A stretch of DNA of 64,000 nt from Tatumella terrea (GCF_039523755.1 NZ_BAAAFX010000013.1:186001-250000); one strand, 5' to 3'. Shown: positions 1 to 8,094, numbered from the stretch's first letter. The notes: generated by a model from the letters alone, not told the origin. Translations and numbers: made by a program.

Positions 1-144
1 CTTCCATTAGTGCCGGGATTTTTCGCAGGCGGCAGACACAGGCATTCACAAAAAAAATTCAGCTTACACCTGTACACTGAAAATATTCTTCGCTACGCTA
101 CCTGTGCATTACCGGAAACAACGTACTGAAATCAGGAAGCCTGC

Positions 145-798
145 ATGACACAATATCGTTTATTTCCGAAGGGATATTCTCTGGCCGAAGAGGTGGCTAA
201 CAGCATCAGCCACGGACTGGGATGCCTGTTCGGAGTTGTCGGACTTGTACTGTTACTGACCCGGGCCATTGAACACAATGCCGGGGCGATCACCATTATC
301 AGTTATACCCTGTACGGCAGCAGTATGATCCTGCTGTTTCTGGCCTCAACCCTGTATCACGCTATTCCTTCGCCGAAAGCCAGGCCCTGGCTGAAAAAAT
401 TCGACCATTGTGCGATCTATCTGCTGATCGCCGGGACTTACACCCCTTTCTTACTGGTCGGGCTGAAATCGCCGCTGGCACATACGTTAATGGTCGTGAT
501 CTGGGCATTAGCCCTGGCGGGCATTATTTTTAAACTGACGATAGCCCATCGTTTTAAGATCCTGTCGCTGGTCACTTATCTGCTGATGGGCTGGCTGTCA
601 CTGATCGTGGTGTATCAGATGGCGACCCGGCTTTCATCCGCCAGTGTCTGGCTGCTGGCGATGGGCGGCATTGTCTATTCGCTGGGGGTGATATTCTATG
701 TATCGCGGCGCATCCCTTATAATCATGCGATCTGGCATGGTTTTGTGCTCGGAGGAGCAATCTGTCACTTCTGCGCTATCTACTTCTACGTTCACTAA
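145..798 (+). CDS. trhA: Hemolysin III / TrhA family membrane protein
   Basis: Predicted seven-helix inner-membrane protein of 217 residues, the usual size of the bacterial hemolysin III (YqfA/TrhA, PAQR-related) family. The family signature is visible: a histidine in 'STLYHAIPS', an aspartate-histidine in 'KFDHCAIYLLIAGTYTP', and C-terminal histidines in 'IWHGFVLGGAICH'. These residues are thought to bind a metal. In E. coli the protein has been linked to membrane-energy and fatty-acid homeostasis rather than haemolysis. The start is supported by AGGAAG about 6 bases upstream. It converges on ygfZ, its neighbour in many Enterobacterales. Confidence 0.9.
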   Translation: MTQYRLFPKGYSLAEEVANSISHGLGCLFGVVGLVLLLTRAIEHNAGAITIISYTLYGSSMILLFLASTLYHAIPSPKARPWLKKFDHCAIYLLIAGTYTPFLLVGLKSPLAHTLMVVIWALALAGIIFKLTIAHRFKILSLVTYLLMGWLSLIVVYQMATRLSSASVWLLAMGGIVYSLGVIFYVSRRIPYNHAIWHGFVLGGAICHFCAIYFYVH

Positions 799-800
799 AC

Positions 801-862
801 TGCACAGCGGCGCCATAAAGGCTCCGCTGTTACCGTTTTAAGGCCGGGCAACTGCCCGGCAT
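801..862. terminator. Paired hairpins between trhA and ygfZ
   Basis: Two inverted repeats sit between the convergent genes: an imperfect 9-bp stem (AGCGGCGCC / GGCTCCGCT) and a perfect stem GCCGGGC-AACT-GCCCGGC at about 843-860. Neither has a long T tract, so termination is inferred from convergent placement. Confidence 0.4.
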
Positions 863-909
863 CGTGAATCCCGGGGCCCGGTCAGGATGCTGAACGGACC
901 CGTGGCCGA

Positions 910-1890
910 TTACTCTTCGTCGGTGAGAGAATAAGGCAGGGGTTGTACCGTTAATACTGCGCCTTCATCGCCTTCAGGACGCAATACACTCTCTGCTTCC
1001 AGGTCATTATTCAGCACCGCCTGTACGGACACCCGGCCGTCATTGAGCTTCACGGCGGCCAGCACGGTACCGGTTTTACGCCACCGCTCACCCATCTGTA
1101 ATTCCAGCGCAGCACCGGCCGTCGGCAGGTGTTCTGCTGTGCCCAGCAGCCAGTACAATGCCCGTTTGTTGGCTCCGCGATACTTCGCCCGGGCAACCAT
1201 TTCCTGGCCGGTATAGCAGCCCTTTTTAAAGCTGATCGCCTGTAATGCCTGCAGGTTAGTGGCCTGCGGGATAAACTCAGCGCTGGTGGCCTGGTCGATC
1301 ACCGGCTGACCGGCGGCAATGTCCAGCGCCAGCCACTGCTGACTGTCTCCGGTCTGTGCAGGGTTCAGAGCCTGGCGCAGGGCGGCGGTCTGTTCCTTGC
1401 CGGCGATCAGGATAAAGCGTTCGGTCGGGTGGCCCTGCCATAGCAACAGCTGATCCTCTGCCAGTACGCGGGGCTGGTCGTGATCCGGTAACACACCGAA
1501 ATGAACCGCCAGAGCCTCGCGGGCACCTTGTCCGGCAATGCCGGTCAGCTGACGGCTGTCGTCGTCACTCAGCGTCACTTTGGCAAAGACCGCATATTTT
1601 TTCAGCGCGGCCAGCTGTTCATCACGCACCTGGCGGCGCAGAATATAGCCGTAATCTTCCGTATCATGAAAAAGACGCAGACTGCTCCACATTTTACCTT
1701 TGGCATCACAATGGGCGGCCAGCCGGTGGTCATTTTCCGGCAGGGCGGCAACATCCAGCGTCAGTTGCCCCTGCAGATAGCTGGTACTGTCCGGGCCGCG
1801 GGCAGTGACCAGCGCCCAGTCATCAAGGTCGACGATAGTCAGAGGCAGAGTCTCTGCGGCTGCCGGTTGAGAGAGAGTATTTTCTGGCAT
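910..1890 (-). CDS. ygfZ: Folate-binding Fe-S cluster repair protein YgfZ
   Basis: A tetrahydrofolate-dependent protein of the GcvT-like family that supports assembly or repair of certain iron-sulfur enzymes, including MiaB. The 326-residue product carries the diagnostic motif 'KGCYTGQEMVARAKYRG', whose cysteine is the key conserved residue of the family. Length matches E. coli YgfZ (326). The start is supported by AGGATG a few bases upstream on the minus strand. In E. coli ygfZ is divergent from sdhE-cptA; here a transporter gene has been added between them. Confidence 0.95.
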   Translation of the reverse strand: MPENTLSQPAAAETLPLTIVDLDDWALVTARGPDSTSYLQGQLTLDVAALPENDHRLAAHCDAKGKMWSSLRLFHDTEDYGYILRRQVRDEQLAALKKYAVFAKVTLSDDDSRQLTGIAGQGAREALAVHFGVLPDHDQPRVLAEDQLLLWQGHPTERFILIAGKEQTAALRQALNPAQTGDSQQWLALDIAAGQPVIDQATSAEFIPQATNLQALQAISFKKGCYTGQEMVARAKYRGANKRALYWLLGTAEHLPTAGAALELQMGERWRKTGTVLAAVKLNDGRVSVQAVLNNDLEAESVLRPEGDEGAVLTVQPLPYSLTDEE

Positions 1891-2039
1891 AGGACATCCT
1901 GTGGCTTAAGTGAGCATCAGCGCATGGCTGAGCCGGGTTCGCAGTCGTATTAAGGGCATTATTCACCAAAGGCCGACCGCTGAAAAGGGCGAAACCACAC
2001 GGGAAATGCGTTATATGGCGGGTGCCTGTCCGCAAAAGA

Positions 2040-2657
2040 TTACCTGAACAGTAATTTCAGGCCGGTGAAGGCCAGCAGACCGGCACTGCAGCGGTCAATC
2101 AGGGGCCGGTAACGGAGATAAGCATGACGCGGGCTGCGGGCAGAAAGCAGAGCGGCTACCAGTAAATACCACGAGACATCGATGATAAATGCCATCGCGG
2201 GTAGAGTCACCGACATCCGGGGCGCGGAAGCTGAGCTTAATACCGAAGAAAACAGGCTGACAAACACCAGTGCGGTCGCCGGGTTGTTTAACTGTGTCAG
2301 CAATCCGGAGAGAAAAGCCCGTCCGGGACTGTGATGGATATTCTGCCCGCCGCTGACGGTAGCCCCGACAGAGCGGCGTACTATTTTTATCGCGCCCCAT
2401 AACAGATAAAGCCCGCCGGCGATTTTCAGCGTCAGACAGAGGCCCGGGATACAGAGCAGCACGGCATGTAAGCCTGACAGCGCAACGCCAGCGAAAATAG
2501 CCGCCCCGCTGGCCAGCCCGACCGCGACCGCCGCGGCCGCAGAAAACGAACAAGAGATTGCAGTCCTCGCCGCCAGCAAAAAACTGGCCCCGGGGCTCAT
2601 TGCGCCGGACAGGATGGCAAAGCCGATAAGCGTAAGTGTGGCAAAATCTGACGTCAC
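2040..2657 (-). CDS. LysE/RhtB-family amino-acid exporter
   Basis: 205-residue inner-membrane protein with about six hydrophobic segments and the N-terminal pattern of the LysE/RhtB superfamily ('GFAILSGAMSPGASFLLAARTA', compare 'xxxxPGPxxx'). These proteins export amino acids or small metabolites; the substrate cannot be told here. It starts with GTG at 2657, preceded by AAGGAA. The first 13 or so codons, together with the ribosome-binding site, lie within the first unit of a 102-bp tandem repeat that continues upstream, so two further look-alike starts exist. Its position between ygfZ and sdhE is not the usual enterobacterial order. Confidence 0.8.
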   Translation of the reverse strand: MTSDFATLTLIGFAILSGAMSPGASFLLAARTAISCSFSAAAAVAVGLASGAAIFAGVALSGLHAVLLCIPGLCLTLKIAGGLYLLWGAIKIVRRSVGATVSGGQNIHHSPGRAFLSGLLTQLNNPATALVFVSLFSSVLSSASAPRMSVTLPAMAFIIDVSWYLLVAALLSARSPRHAYLRYRPLIDRCSAGLLAFTGLKLLFR

Positions 2658-2919
2658 AGGCGTTCCTTAAGTCCGGGACAATGTTAGCCCGCACCCAGCG
2701 ACAGGATCGGGCAGGGTGGTAAAGCCGATAAGCGTAAGTGTGGCAAAATCTGATGTCACAGGCGTTTCTTAAGTCCGGGACAATGTCAGGCCGCACCCTG
2801 TGACAGGATCGGGCAGGGTGGTAAAGCCGATAAGCGTAAGTGTGGCAAAATCTGATGTCACAGGCGTTTCTTAAGTCCGGGACAATGTCAGGCCGCACTC
2901 AGCGACAGGATCGGGCATG
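2612..2919 (-). repeat. Three tandem 102-bp units duplicating the LysE-gene start
   Basis: The sequence AGCCGATAAGCGTAAGTG begins at 2621, 2723 and 2825, giving an exact 102-bp period, with only scattered substitutions between units. Read on the minus strand, the gene-proximal unit holds the ribosome-binding site, GTG start and first codons of the exporter. The two distal units each encode a 30-residue mini-ORF (GTG start, 'MTSDFATLTLIGF' then a different tail ending 'LTLSRT' and TAA). Each stop codon overlaps the ribosome-binding region of the next start. The distal units carry AAGAAA where the gene-proximal unit has AAGGAA. Confidence 0.9.
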
Positions 2920-3047
2920 AAAATCCAGTATTCCTGAATAACTGCGTACCCGCACGTGTTTTTTAATGACCGGCAGCGGCTATTGTCGCCTGTCTGTGCA
3001 TTACGGGGTAAACTGAGCATCCTCAGGAACCCTACACAGGACAAATC

Positions 3048-3332
3048 ATGCCGGAACAAACTTCCCCGGGTATCAATGATAAAGCCCGTATTCAGTGGGC
3101 CTGCCGTCGGGGCATGCTGGAGCTGGATATCGCTATTATGCCGTTCTTCAGATATGAATATGACACGCTCACCGACCCTGAGAAGCAGACGTTCATCGCT
3201 TTGTTACGGGCAGACGATCCGGATTTATTTAACTGGATGATGGGCAACGGAGAGCCGGCGGATGCGGACCTCCGTAACATGGTGCAATTGATCCGTGAAC
3301 GTAACCAGCAACGCGGCCCGGTGGCAGAGTGA
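3048..3332 (+). CDS. sdhE: Succinate dehydrogenase flavinylation factor SdhE
   Basis: Small (94-residue) soluble assembly factor that promotes covalent FAD attachment to SdhA and FrdA. The defining RGxxE motif is present as 'CRRGMLELD', followed by the helical-bundle signature 'YDTLTDPEKQTFIALLRADDPDLFNWM'. The start is the ATG after 'ACAAATC'. It overlaps the start of cptA by about 38 bases, so the two form an operon as in E. coli (ygfY-ygfX). Confidence 0.95.
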   Translation: MPEQTSPGINDKARIQWACRRGMLELDIAIMPFFRYEYDTLTDPEKQTFIALLRADDPDLFNWMMGNGEPADADLRNMVQLIRERNQQRGPVAE

Positions 3333-3723
3333 ATTAGTCCCTTCCCGGCTGGCCTGCCGTATTCAGTGCGGTGTTCAGGCGCTGATCGTGCTGGCTGTTG
3401 CTTTTACCCCCTGGACCTGGGGCGGCGGCATCTTAAAAGTAATAGCTCTTTGCCTGGTATGGCAGGAGGGGCGACTGGGGCGAAGACGTTTTCGTGAGCG
3501 TCGCGGCCCGCTGGAAGTGGATGCACAGGGGAGGTGGCGCTGGCAGCAACAGCGCTGGCGGACCCGGCGGGAACCTGGCTGGTTACCCTTTGCTGTGTTG
3601 CTTTCTCTGGAAAATGAACACGGGCAACGTCTGCGTTTCTGGCTGATGCAGGATGCGATGCCCGCGCAGGACTGGCGGGCCTTACGAATGCACTGGTTTT
3701 ATTGCCGGAGTGATCCGCGCTAA
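3295..3723 (+). CDS. cptA: CptA / YgfX family inner-membrane protein
   Basis: 142-residue protein with a hydrophobic N-terminal hairpin ('GVQALIVLAVAFTPWTWGGGILKVIALCLV') followed by a basic, Trp-rich cytoplasmic part ending in the characteristic 'W..LR' region. This fits YgfX/CptA, first described as the toxin partner of SdhE (YgfY) but also involved in SdhE-linked functions. Only a GTG at 3295 is available as a start in this frame before the conserved 'WQSEL', so the exact start is uncertain. It converges on fldB. Confidence 0.8.
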   Translation: MNVTSNAARWQSELVPSRLACRIQCGVQALIVLAVAFTPWTWGGGILKVIALCLVWQEGRLGRRRFRERRGPLEVDAQGRWRWQQQRWRTRREPGWLPFAVLLSLENEHGQRLRFWLMQDAMPAQDWRALRMHWFYCRSDPR

Positions 3724-3729
3724 ACGGAT

Positions 3730-4248
3730 TTACAGCAGTTTTTCCACTTCGGTCAGGATCTGTTCACACCAGCGTTCGACGCGGTCATCGGTCATTTCGA
3801 ACTGGTTAACATCATCCAGTGCCAGCCCGACAAACTTATCCCCTGCCGGCAGCACAGCTTTAAGGCTGATAAATTCGAAGCCTTCGGTCGGCCAGTGCCC
3901 GATAAACTGAACGCCCATGGGTTTCAGCAGATCATGCAGCATGCCGAGCGCATCGAGAAACCATTCACTGTAACCAATCTGATCACCCATGCCATAGAGT
4001 GCCACGGGTTTACCGCGCAGCTGCAGGTCAGGCAGCAGGGGCCAGATGGCTTCCCAGTCTTCCTGAAGTTCACCGAAATCCCAGGTCGGGATCCCCATAA
4101 TCAGCAGGTCGTACTGCTGCATCGCTTCTACCGGTCCCTCTTTCACATTGTGCAATGTCACCAGGTCGTCACCGATAAAATCACGGATTTTTTCCGCGAC
4201 GATTTCGGTATAACAGGTGCTGGAACCGTAGAATAATCCGATTTTCAT
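3730..4248 (-). CDS. fldB: Flavodoxin FldB
   Basis: FMN-binding electron carrier of 172 residues. The phosphate-binding loop is visible near the N-terminus ('FYGSSTCYTE'), the first FMN-stacking loop as 'GIPTWDFGELQEDW', and the second as 'YGMGDQIGYSEWFLDALG'. Length and sequence match the stress-associated flavodoxin 2 of E. coli rather than FldA. The start follows AAGGTAA. In E. coli fldB lies beside xerD; here about 3.8 kb of accessory DNA separates them. Confidence 0.95.
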   Translation of the reverse strand: MKIGLFYGSSTCYTEIVAEKIRDFIGDDLVTLHNVKEGPVEAMQQYDLLIMGIPTWDFGELQEDWEAIWPLLPDLQLRGKPVALYGMGDQIGYSEWFLDALGMLHDLLKPMGVQFIGHWPTEGFEFISLKAVLPAGDKFVGLALDDVNQFEMTDDRVERWCEQILTEVEKLL

Positions 4249-5001
4249 AATTACCTTGCTAATTCAGACAGTCAATTTTAGTGCCGTGAGTGAATTATCT
4301 AATAATGCCTGATAAAGCCTAAGAAAAAATACATTCTGCCGTCAATTAATGGCTTTTGCGCAACGGATAGCGCTCTGAGCCCTGACTGGCCGGAACAGTT
4401 TTCCTTTTTTACTCTGAACAGGTTCCGCCCGTTCCTGTCCGTTTGGGAGAGTTCCCGGATCCCTGCTCCTCGTGTACAGTCTTGTAAGGCAAAGCCCTAA
4501 TTCGCGTTTTCCCCGGTTTTAGTACCGGGATGAAGAGGGCCCTGCGCCCGTTGCCCGGTCGCCTGTGGCGCGGGTAAGGCAGCCTGCCTGATAATAAAGC
4601 GAACGGAACACTCACGACCTGATTATAAAAAAACAACAGCTGAACTCCTTACCCACAGATCTGAGACAAAAATCTCCCTGTTTTTCTCCGTGTTGCCCAA
4701 CCGCCTAAGGGGCACGTAATAAATTGCGCAACCGTTCACTGTTTTCTGGCTGACGTAATGTTACTTTCGCGTCTTCAGGCCAGGCCTCAGGCTGAAATCT
4801 TCCGTTAGCCGGCCCGGTACAGAGTCACTCATGTCTGTAAAATTCTCTGCGTTCGATTCTGGCGGGCTTTCGGGAGTGTTAGGTCTCAGAACGTAACTGG
4901 CTCTGAGTGAGCCTTAGGAAGTACACGCAGAGGGTGTCGGGGGCAATTTATCCGGACATGGATAGTGAAATCGCAGGCATCATTACCAGGATGATTCGAT
5001 A
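4249..5001. other. Gene-poor stretch after fldB with a degenerate array block
   Basis: No convincing protein gene lies in these 750 bases. Positions 4535-4630 hold a diverged copy of the block repeated at 6.7-7.96 kb, recognisable by GGGCCCTGCGCCC, GGTAAGGCAGCCTGCCT and AAGCGAACGGAACACTCAC. Positions about 4800-4960 hold the first copy of the mini-ORF leader repeat described separately. The rest includes the fldB upstream region. Confidence 0.7.
4811..4945 (+). repeat. Leader-like repeat copy 1 with a 21-codon mini-ORF
   Basis: An ATG at 4831 opens a mini-ORF, 4831-4896, encoding MSVKFSAFDSGG and ending LRT-stop. A second copy lies at 5285-5420 with the same upstream CCGGTA...TCACTC context and similar downstream sequence. 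Each copy lies about 80-110 bases upstream of a longer ORF (5002 and 5457). Whether the peptide is made, or the block is a decayed gene start or regulatory leader, cannot be told. Confidence 0.6.
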
Positions 5002-5202
5002 ATGATGAATGTTATTAAGAGAGTTTTAAGCCGGATATTCAGGTCATTAATTTCGTATTATGGGCCTGCAGCACTGACAATAATATTTGCTATGGTTCAG
5101 GGGGTGTTTTTCCCGGAGAGCCCAATCTGGCTTGTTCCGTTATTCTTTGTATTTGTGATGGTTGTTGTATCGATCTATGAAATTGTCAGATTAAAGCGCT
5201 AG
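5002..5202 (+). CDS. Small hypothetical membrane protein
   Basis: I do not recognise this 66-residue product. It has a basic amphipathic N-terminus ('MNVIKRVLSRIFRSL') followed by two hydrophobic stretches ('PAALTIIFAMVQGVFF' and 'IWLVPLFFVFVMVVVSIYEIV') and a basic end, 'RLKR', so it could be a two-pass inner-membrane protein. The start has only a modest ribosome-binding site (CAGGATG). It is preceded by the mini-ORF leader repeat. Neighbours are accessory, so it may be a remnant or a small immunity-type protein. Confidence 0.45.
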   Translation: MMNVIKRVLSRIFRSLISYYGPAALTIIFAMVQGVFFPESPIWLVPLFFVFVMVVVSIYEIVRLKR

Positions 5203-5284
5203 TACTATCTTAAAGTTCTTATAACGACTACGTCACCGCGCCTGATACTGCTCTTCTTTTGCAGGCTATCTCTTCCCCCGGAGG

Positions 5285-5420
5285 TCCGGTAAATAATCAC
5301 TCATGCCTGTGAAATTTTCTGCGTTCGATTCTGGCGGGATTCCGGGTGGCGGTATTGTTACTCTTAGGACTTAAAAGTGCTAAGTGGTCTCCGGACGGTG
5401 TACGTATCATCTGTCAGGGG
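5285..5420 (+). repeat. Leader-like repeat copy 2 with a 23-codon mini-ORF
   Basis: An ATG at 5303 opens 5303-5374, encoding MPVKFSAFDSGG and ending TLRT-stop. Ten of the first eleven residues after Met match copy 1 at 4831. The flanks (CCGGTAAATAATCACTC upstream) also match copy 1 with differences, so the whole block was duplicated. It lies directly upstream of the glutathione S-transferase gene. Confidence 0.6.
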
Positions 5421-5456
5421 ACATTGACCAGAATGACATAAACAAAAGGAATCTAA

Positions 5457-6095
5457 ATGTTAACTGTGTGGGGCCGGAAAACATCGTCCAATGTCCAGGC
5501 GTTAATGTGGTGCATTGGAGAACTACAGTTGCCTTATATCAGGCATGATGTGGGGCATAAGTATCAAGGGACTGACACGGACTTTTTTTATTCGCTGAAT
5601 CCCAATCGCACCGTGCCGGTATTACAGGATGGCTCAGCCCCTCCTTTATGGGAGACGGGGGCTATTTTACGCTACCTGGCTAATCGCTATGCTTCGGATA
5701 CTTTCTGGCCCCGCGATCCGCAGGAAAAGGCCAACGTGGACCGATGGGCGGAGTGGGCGAAAATTAACGTTGCAATGGCATTTACTGCACCTGTGTTCTG
5801 GCGAGTTGTCCGGACTCCGGAGAGTGAACGCGATGAAACGGCCATAAGGCAAGCGATGTTAACCCTGGAGAAAAACCTTTCGATCGCCGGGGAACAACTC
5901 AGTAAGTATAACTTTCTGGCAGGCGATGAGTTTTCACTGGCCGATATTCAGTTTGGTCATGTTTTATTCCGTTATTACGATATTGATGTGGTCCGGCAAC
6001 CGCTCCGGCATTTGCATTCTTATTACCAGCGCCTGGCTTCTCGTCCTGCTTTTCAGGAGCATGTCATCGTATCTTATGAAGACCTACGTGCTTAG
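5457..6095 (+). CDS. Glutathione S-transferase family protein
   Basis: 212-residue cytosolic protein with the two-domain GST layout. The N-terminal thioredoxin-like half carries 'GRKTSSNVQALMW' (glutathione-activating serine region), the cis-proline element 'NRTVPVLQDG' and 'ETGAILRYLANRY'. The helical C-terminal half carries the conserved 'FLAGDEFSLADIQFGHVLFRYY'. It would conjugate or reduce small electrophiles with glutathione; the substrate is unknown. The start follows AAAGGAAT at good spacing. It sits alone in the accessory insert between fldB and xerD. Confidence 0.85.
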   Translation: MLTVWGRKTSSNVQALMWCIGELQLPYIRHDVGHKYQGTDTDFFYSLNPNRTVPVLQDGSAPPLWETGAILRYLANRYASDTFWPRDPQEKANVDRWAEWAKINVAMAFTAPVFWRVVRTPESERDETAIRQAMLTLEKNLSIAGEQLSKYNFLAGDEFSLADIQFGHVLFRYYDIDVVRQPLRHLHSYYQRLASRPAFQEHVIVSYEDLRA

Positions 6096-6176
6096 TGCGT
6101 CGCCCGGAGAGTATGACAATCCAGAGGCAGGCAGAACGTGTGTGGTCTCTGGTGCCAGCAATGGCAGGATGGGATT

Positions 6177-6611
6177 ATGAGGAAGGTGATCGTCACTCTG
6201 ATGGGTGTGATTGGTATAGCTGGTAGTGGCCTGGTTATTGGCTGGCCATATATCAGGATGGAATTGGCCGATAGCGCATATTATACCAGGCAAAATCATC
6301 GGGAGTATGAATATTACACGCCTGAGTTATTAAAAAAAATGCCAGAGGTATCAGAGGATTATAAATTCTGGTTCGGGAGGATCACCGGCACAGAAGCTAA
6401 CGTCTTCACCGTGAAGTTTTATGGTGTTTCAGACACACGGAGTATCAGGGACTACCTGAAATCAGAGGGGTATGAACCCCAGGCATCTTGTGATGTTGAA
6501 GCCCAATGCTGGAAAAGCCGGGCGACCCATGATGAAGTCACGGTGGGCTATCTTCATTCTCAGACAGGGGTGTTTGTGCAGGTGTATCGACGTTTATATT
6601 CGGGTCAATAA
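6177..6611 (+). CDS. Membrane-anchored immunity-like protein, paralogue 1
   Basis: 144 residues, function not recognised. One N-terminal membrane segment ('VIVTLMGVIGIAGSGLVIGWPYI') leads into a periplasmic domain with 'REYEYYTPELLKKMPEVSEDY', 'RITGTEANVFTVKFYGVSDTRSI' and two cysteines ('SCDVEAQCW'). A clear paralogue lies at 47543-48019 on the minus strand. The start ATG (6177) overlaps the TGA of a short upstream frame whose end ('SASPGEYDNPEAGR') faintly resembles the end of the decayed gene upstream of the paralogue. Small size, duplication and a decayed partner suggest an orphan immunity protein; this is inference. Confidence 0.65.
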   Translation: MRKVIVTLMGVIGIAGSGLVIGWPYIRMELADSAYYTRQNHREYEYYTPELLKKMPEVSEDYKFWFGRITGTEANVFTVKFYGVSDTRSIRDYLKSEGYEPQASCDVEAQCWKSRATHDEVTVGYLHSQTGVFVQVYRRLYSGQ

Positions 6612-6639
6612 GCCGGATAAAGGAAATCATCCTTGAGAG

Positions 6640-7965
6640 AGCATAAGCTTCAGCCCTGCCAACAAAAATAGCGCTATCAGGGTGGGGCATAGGCAGCCTG
6701 CCTTAAGATAAAGCGAACGGAACACTCACCGTGCTTATAATAAAAAACACATCCGGTTTACCCGGAATTCGTACCGGCGGGCAGGCTTGTCGCCAGGTCC
6801 GGAGTGCAGAGGGCGCGGTCCTGCGCCCTTTGCCCGGTCGCCCCCGGCGGGGCTAAGGCAGCCTGCCTTAAGATAAAGCGAACGGAACACTCACCGTGCT
6901 GATAATAAAAAGCGTTTCCGTTTTTTCACCGGTCTTACACCCGGTGAATTACCGCGACATCGCACCGCTGAGCGAATGAGTGCGTCCAGGACGAGCCGCA
7001 GGGACGCGGCGAGAGGTCACGCTGAGCAGGAGCGAATCGTGACCGGTCCGTAAAGGACATATAAGTAAGCGAAGGTACCGCGCAGCGGCGGGCAGGCTTG
7101 TCGCCAGGCCCGGAGTGCAAAGGGCGCGGCCCTGCGCCCTTTGCCCGGTCGCCCCCGGCGGGGCTAAGGCAGCCTGCCTTAAGATAAAGCGAACGGAACA
7201 CTCACGACCTGATTATAAAAAACCACAGCCGAACGGAATATTCACGATCTGACATTAAACAACAGCCGAACTCACTAGCCACAGGCCTGAGAAAAAAATC
7301 CGCTGGTTTTCCCCGGTCCCACAGCCGTTGACTAACCGCGACATCGCACCGCTGAGCGAGCGAATATGTCCAGGACGAGCAGCATGGACGCGGCGAGAGG
7401 TCACGCTGAGCAGGAGCGAATCGTGACCGGTCCGTAAAGGACATATGAGTGAGAGAAGGTACCGCGTAGCGGCGGGCAGGCTTGTCGCCAGGCCCGGAGT
7501 GCAGAGGGCGCGGCCCTGCGCCCTTTGCCCGGTCGCCCCGGCGGGGCTAAGGCAGCCTGCCTTAAGATAAAGCGAACGGAATATTCACGGTCTGACCATA
7601 AAAACCCACAGCCGAACTCACTAGCCACAGGCCTGAGAAAAAAACCTCCGGTTTTCACCGGTTCCACAGCCGTTGACTTACCGCGACATCGCACCGCTGA
7701 GCGAGTGAATGCGTCCAGGACGAGCCGCATGGACGCGGCGAGAGGTCATGCTGAGCAGGAGCGAATCATGACCGGTCCGTAAAGGACAAATGAGTGAGTG
7801 AAGGTACCGCGCAGCGGCGGGCAGGCTTGTCGCAAGGCCCGGAGTGCAGAGGGCGCGGCCCTGCGCCCTTTGCCCGGTCGCCCCCGGCGGGGCTAAGGCA
7901 GCCTGCCTTAAGATAAAGCGAACGGAACACTCACCGTGCTTATAATAAAAAACGCTTCCGGTGTT
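6640..7965. repeat. Tandem array of hairpin-rich non-coding blocks (A/B units)
   Basis: A gene-free array built from two alternating blocks. Block A (about 6776-6915, 7086-7220, 7472-7610, 7815-7957, plus a truncated copy at 6688-6750 and a diverged one at 4535-4630) contains GGGCGC-GGCCCT-GCGCCC, GCCCC-CGGC-GGGGC and AAGGCAG-C-CTGCCTT stems, then AGCGAACGGAACACTCAC. Block B (about 6951-7085, 7335-7470, 7680-7815) contains a GCGTCC/GGACGC stem and a 7-bp stem: GGTCACG/CGTGACC in copies 1 and 2 (7015-7044, 7399-7428) but GGTCATG/CATGACC in copy 3 (7744-7773). Units repeat at 384 and 345 bp. Open frames across it do not look like proteins. Confidence 0.85.
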
Positions 7966-8094
7966 CCCCGGAATCCTCCTATGTATTTGTAAAACCGCTC
8001 TCCCGTCCCACATTGTTTTAGCCATTGGCCGGGGATTTCAGGCATAATAGCGCAGCGAAACTTGTGGAAAAGCACCAAAAAGAGCGGAGGAACA

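Noticed and set aside
2095..2898. A 267-codon minus-strand frame across the LysE-family gene start
   Set aside because: It is an antiphase reading of the 102-bp tandem repeats and the exporter gene. Its 34-residue period reflects the DNA repeat, and the exporter frame has the real family motifs.
6640..7965. CRISPR array
   Set aside because: Units are 345-384 bp, without short constant repeats and unique spacers, and no cas genes are near.
6935..8025. Several 80-115 codon minus-strand frames in the hairpin array
   Set aside because: They follow the DNA repeat, share runs such as SFTDRSRFAPAQ only because the DNA is repeated, and lack ribosome-binding sites. The DNA-level paired change fits structure better than coding.
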